DNA from: GCA-003244245 sp036494005
GTDB lineage: Bacteria > Actinomycetota > Actinomycetes > Mycobacteriales > Pseudonocardiaceae
Direction of reading: 5' to 3'
Assembly: GCA_036494005.1 (NCBI GenBank)
Contig: DASXOV010000236.1
Location: forward strand, 1 to 23,934
DNA length: 23,934 bases
Part shown: one piece after another, positions 21,486 to 23,934 of the stretch
Numbering within the stretch: position 1 is the first letter of the stretch
Layout: each line of letters opens with the position of its first letter
Position numbers and translations under genes: made by a program
The notes under the pieces: model-generated
Told to the model about the DNA's origin: nothing
What the model saw: only the letters and a program-made list of their open reading frames with translations
Databases searched by the model: none

Positions 21486-22727
21486 TCACGGTTCGAGGAA
21501 CCAGGGGCTGGTGTAGGCGAACCCGTAGTTGTTCGCCGGGTGCCCGGCCGGGCCCGGATTGCCGTTGGGCGCGGCCGGGTCGGCGATCCGCAGCACCACC
21601 CAGGCACCGTCGTCGAGGTCGAGCGGCACGGTGAAGTGCGCCACCTCGCCGCAGCGCACGTCGACCACCTCGGCGATCGCGGGTACCGGGGTGTCCGGTC
21701 GCAGCACCTGTACCTGCAGGGTCCGGCCGGCCCACGACGGCCCCCGATCCAGGTCGAGCGCGAACGGCACCGGCCCGCGCCGGTGCTGCAGCACCGACCC
21801 CATCCGCGCGCCACCCGCGGTGGCGTCCACCCGTAGACCGGCGATCCGGGTGGCGAAGAACCTTCGGGCCCGCATCGCCTCGGCGACCCCGGCCCTGCTG
21901 TGTCGGGTGACCCACAGCCCGGCCCGGCCTCTGCCCTGGGGGAAACCCCAGTCCGTGCCGTGCTCGTCGGTGACACCGAGCAGGCCGGGCCGCCAGCCCG
22001 ACGCCAGACAGGCCACCAGGGGCGACACCGCTCCGGCCCCGACCCCCTCGAACAGGTAATCGTCGGTGCGGTTGAACATCTCCAGGCTCACCAGCTGCTG
22101 GGCGGCCACGGCGTCGTAGCAGAAGCCCTCGAACCGGCCGGCCTCCCGGCCGGGGTGGTTGAATCCGGCCAGCCCGCCGGTGCCCGCAGCACCGTCAGTC
22201 CCGTTGCGGCGGCCGAACCGGGTCAGCCAGCTGTACAGCTGGGCCATCTTGCCGTGGGTGGCGACGTCGGTGAAGTCATCGGTGAACCAGGCGTTGACGT
22301 GCCCGAGTCGAGGGTGGGACCACTCGAATCCACGGATCGCGGTGAACTCGCCGGGCTGGTCGTAGGCATCGGCGAGTTCACCGGTGCGCCGCCAGCCGGC
22401 CCGGTCCAGCCCGATCCACGGTGTGCCGCCCCGGCCGGTGCCCTCCACCGAGGCACCGCGAATCGCATGGTCGGTGAGCGCCGCGACATCCAGGCCGGCC
22501 TCGCGCATCGAAGGGAACGCCGCCTCCGGATCGCCCATGCCGTCGGAGAGCAACGTGTGGTTGTGCATGTCCGCGTGCACCAGCACGGTGCCGCGGCTGA
22601 CCCGGGAACCACGGGCGGCGCCGACATCGGGACCCGGGGTCCGCAGCTGCCTGCCGGCCCCCGACGACAGCACCTCCGACGACAGCAGCAGTGCCTCGGA
22701 GTCGGCCGTGCCGCCTTCCCCGATCAC
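21486..22727 (-). CDS. PHP-domain metallohydrolase (CehA/McbA-like)
   Basis: 413 residues without a signal peptide. PHP metal-binding motifs are seen: HADMHNHTLLSDG (51-63), ALTDHA (83-88), GFEWSHPRLGHVNAWF, GFNHPGR and GVTDEHGTDWG. A C-terminal beta-rich region of about 120 residues follows. The family resembles CehA/McbA hydrolases and other PHP phosphoesterases; I cannot deduce the substrate. The first about 45 residues are not conserved-looking, but GTG 22727 overlaps the pdxS stop by four bases (GTGA), which supports this start and tight coupling. The location between pdxS and pdxT hints at a role connected with B6 metabolism, for example on a phosphorylated vitamer, but that is a guess. 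M. tuberculosis has a thioesterase (Rv2605c) in this slot. Confidence 0.87.
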   Translation of the reverse strand: MIGEGGTADSEALLLSSEVLSSGAGRQLRTPGPDVGAARGSRVSRGTVLVHADMHNHTLLSDGMGDPEAAFPSMREAGLDVAALTDHAIRGASVEGTGRGGTPWIGLDRAGWRRTGELADAYDQPGEFTAIRGFEWSHPRLGHVNAWFTDDFTDVATHGKMAQLYSWLTRFGRRNGTDGAAGTGGLAGFNHPGREAGRFEGFCYDAVAAQQLVSLEMFNRTDDYLFEGVGAGAVSPLVACLASGWRPGLLGVTDEHGTDWGFPQGRGRAGLWVTRHSRAGVAEAMRARRFFATRIAGLRVDATAGGARMGSVLQHRRGPVPFALDLDRGPSWAGRTLQVQVLRPDTPVPAIAEVVDVRCGEVAHFTVPLDLDDGAWVVLRIADPAAPNGNPGPAGHPANNYGFAYTSPWFLEP

Positions 22728-23620
22728 CAGCCGCGCTGGGACAGCCGCTGCTCCTCAGGCAGATCACCGAGATTGATCCCCACCATCGCCTCCCCCAGTC
22801 CTCTGGAGACCTTCGCGACCATGTCCGGGTCGTCGTGGAATGTCGTCGCCTTGACGATCGCCTCGGCCCGTTTGGCCGGGTCACCGGACTTGAAGATGCC
22901 CGAGCCGACGAACAGGCCCTCCGCGCCGAGTTGCATCATCATCGCCGCATCGGCGGGCGTGGCGATGCCGCCCGCGGTGAACAACACAACGGGCAACCGT
23001 CCCAGCGCAGCCACCTCGCGGACCAGTTCCACCGGGGCGCGGAGGTCTTTGGCCGCCGCGTAGAGCTCCTCGGGGTCCATCATGGTCAGTGCCCGGATGC
23101 CCGCGCGGATCGAGCGCATGTGCCGGGTCGCCTCCACGACGTTGCCGGTTCCGGCCTCGCCCTTGGACCGGACCATCGCCGCACCCTCGGAAATCCGGCG
23201 CAGCGCCTCGCCGAGACCGGTGGCGCCGCAGACGAACGGCACGGTGAACTCGAATTTGTCGATGTGATGGGCCTCATCGGCGGGAGTGAGCACCTCGGAC
23301 TCGTCGACGTAGTCCACACCGATCGCCTGCAGCACCTGCGCCTCGGCGAAATGCCCGATACGGGCCTTGGCCATCACCGGGATGGACACCGCTTCCATGA
23401 TCCCGGCGATCATGTCCGGGTCACTCATCCGGGCCACGCCACCCTGTGCGCGGATGTCGGCGGGAACCCGCTCCAGCGCCATGACCGCGACGGCGCCGGC
23501 ATCCTCGGCGATCCTGGCCTGTTCCGGTGTGACCACGTCCATGATCACACCGCCCTTGAGCATCTCGGCCATGCCGCGCTTGACCCGTGCGGTGCCGATC
23601 TGGTGCTCGGTGGCCGTCAT
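22724..23620 (-). CDS. pdxS: Pyridoxal 5'-phosphate synthase subunit PdxS
   Basis: 298 residues, normal length. It makes PLP from ribose 5-phosphate, glyceraldehyde 3-phosphate and ammonia supplied by PdxT, in the deoxyxylulose-independent pathway. Key residues are Asp28 (VIMDVV), Lys85 in VMAKARIGH (imine-forming) and Lys153 in VRSKGEAGTGNVVEA. MALERVPADIR and GGIATPADAAMMMQLGAEGLFVGSGIFKS are further family blocks. The frame is open to 23764, but homology places the start at ATG 23620, with GGAG nine bases upstream. It is the first gene of pdxS-PHP-pdxT-yebC-GNAT and is divergent from the EF-G-like gene. No pdxR-type regulator is adjacent. Confidence 0.97.
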   Translation of the reverse strand: MTATEHQIGTARVKRGMAEMLKGGVIMDVVTPEQARIAEDAGAVAVMALERVPADIRAQGGVARMSDPDMIAGIMEAVSIPVMAKARIGHFAEAQVLQAIGVDYVDESEVLTPADEAHHIDKFEFTVPFVCGATGLGEALRRISEGAAMVRSKGEAGTGNVVEATRHMRSIRAGIRALTMMDPEELYAAAKDLRAPVELVREVAALGRLPVVLFTAGGIATPADAAMMMQLGAEGLFVGSGIFKSGDPAKRAEAIVKATTFHDDPDMVAKVSRGLGEAMVGINLGDLPEEQRLSQRGW

Positions 23621-23748
23621 CGACGTGTTCTCCGGGGGCACGTTTGTTTCGCTCCTCATACAGCGGTAAGGATTCGGCGGCCGCGGCCGCCCGAGACCGA
23701 TGGTACGTCGGAGTTCCTGGCAGGGTCGATGACGAGGGCCGCGAGGGG

Positions 23749-23777
23749 TTGCCACCATGGACACACCGGTGTGAGAT
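23749..23777 (+). promoter_or_regulatory. Candidate promoter of the EF-G-like gene
   Basis: TTGCCA (23749-23754), a 17-base spacer and TGAGAT (23772-23777) make a plausible -35/-10 pair. The -10 is weak (three of six). The spacer carries most of the CACACCGGTGTG palindrome, a possible operator. Confidence 0.3.
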
Positions 23778-23785
23778 CGACCACA
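23770..23785. promoter_or_regulatory. CRP/GlxR-like operator
   Basis: TGTGAGATCGACCACA matches TGTGA-N6-TCACA at nine of ten positions. It lies 26 bases before the EF-G-like start and overlaps the candidate -10, so binding would probably repress it. Confidence 0.35.
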
Positions 23786-23811
23786 CGATCCGTACGGCCA
23801 AGGGTGGTGCC

Positions 23812-23934
23812 ATGGGCACGAGAGGCAACGGTGAGCGCCCCGATCACGCCGGGGTGGTGCAGGACCCGTCCCGGATCCGCAACGTGGCCCTGGTCGGGCC
23901 GTCCGGGGCGGGGAAGACGACGCTGGCGGAGGCG
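23812..23934 (+). CDS. Elongation factor G-like translational GTPase, N-terminal fragment
   Basis: Only 41 codons are inside the window; the gene runs off the right edge. A short polar N-terminus is followed by RNVALVGPSGAGKTTLAEA, where GPSGAGKT is the P-loop. This wording, rather than the GHVDHGKT of classical EF-G, matches the second EF-G-like protein of actinobacteria (EF-G2, Rv0120c type), which is not the main translocase. ATG 23812 is preceded by a weak AAGGGTGG. It is divergent from pdxS. Confidence 0.75.
   Translation, partial: MGTRGNGERPDHAGVVQDPSRIRNVALVGPSGAGKTTLAEA

Larger units (their letters stand above)
23621..23811. other. Divergent control region between pdxS and the EF-G-like gene
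   Basis: 191 bases without a gene. It holds a 16-base palindrome GGCGGCCGCGGCCGCC (23676-23691), a 12-base palindrome CACACCGGTGTG (23762-23773), and a CRP-like site next to it. I saw no riboswitch and no convincing leader peptide for pdxS. Confidence 0.5.

Noticed and set aside
23621..23811. Riboswitch or pdxR-type regulator for pdxS
   Set aside because: I found no recognisable aptamer and no MocR/GntR-type gene adjacent.

Overview
The window is chromosomal DNA of a high-GC actinomycete. Codon choice is strongly G/C at third positions, GTG starts are common, -10 boxes follow the TANNNT pattern, and the gene order (aspS, Rv2578c-type radical SAM, Rv2581c-type hydrolase, ppiB, rel, apt, secF, secD, yajC, ruvB, ruvA, ruvC, yebC, pdxT, pdxS) follows the Mycobacterium tuberculosis Rv2572c-Rv2606c block as I recall it. 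Sequence style suggests Mycobacteriales/Pseudonocardiales rather than Mycobacterium itself; I cannot name a species. Genes are tightly packed. No gene-free stretch exceeds 300 bases; the longest gaps are about 145-190 bases.

Left part (1-5868, all minus strand): a phosphotransferase fragment running off the window edge, a DUF389 membrane protein, aspS, and a radical SAM protein of the Rv2578c family carrying a 325-residue intein. The intein is inserted immediately before the third cysteine of the Fe-S cluster motif. A perfect actinobacterial SOS box (TCGAAC-N4-GTTCGA) lies 13-28 bases upstream of this gene, and a divergent YibE/F membrane protein starts on its other side.

Middle (5936-13427): yibE/F (+) converges on a metallo-beta-lactamase-fold hydrolase (-). 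The hydrolase is divergent from a membrane-anchored cyclophilin (+), which converges on the bifunctional (p)ppGpp enzyme Rel (-). Small inverted repeats sit at both convergent junctions. apt and a degenerate Ser/Thr kinase follow.

Right part (13602-23620, minus): secretion genes yajC-secD-secF; the Holliday-junction operon ruvC-ruvA-ruvB with its own near-perfect SOS box; and a pdxS-PHP-pdxT-yebC-GNAT operon for pyridoxal phosphate synthesis and translation. Several genes overlap by GTGA. An EF-G-like GTPase starts at the right edge (+).

The main finding is the combination of an SOS operator, a probable leaderless start and an active-site intein in one radical SAM gene. Two SOS boxes in the same window (radical SAM gene and ruvC) indicate a local DNA-damage regulon. 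The intein's endonuclease has lost one catalytic aspartate while its splicing residues look intact. Secondary observations are a pseudokinase-like protein, a GNAT gene with no ordinary start codon, tandem 35-base repeats after ruvB, and a PHP hydrolase inside the PLP synthase operon.
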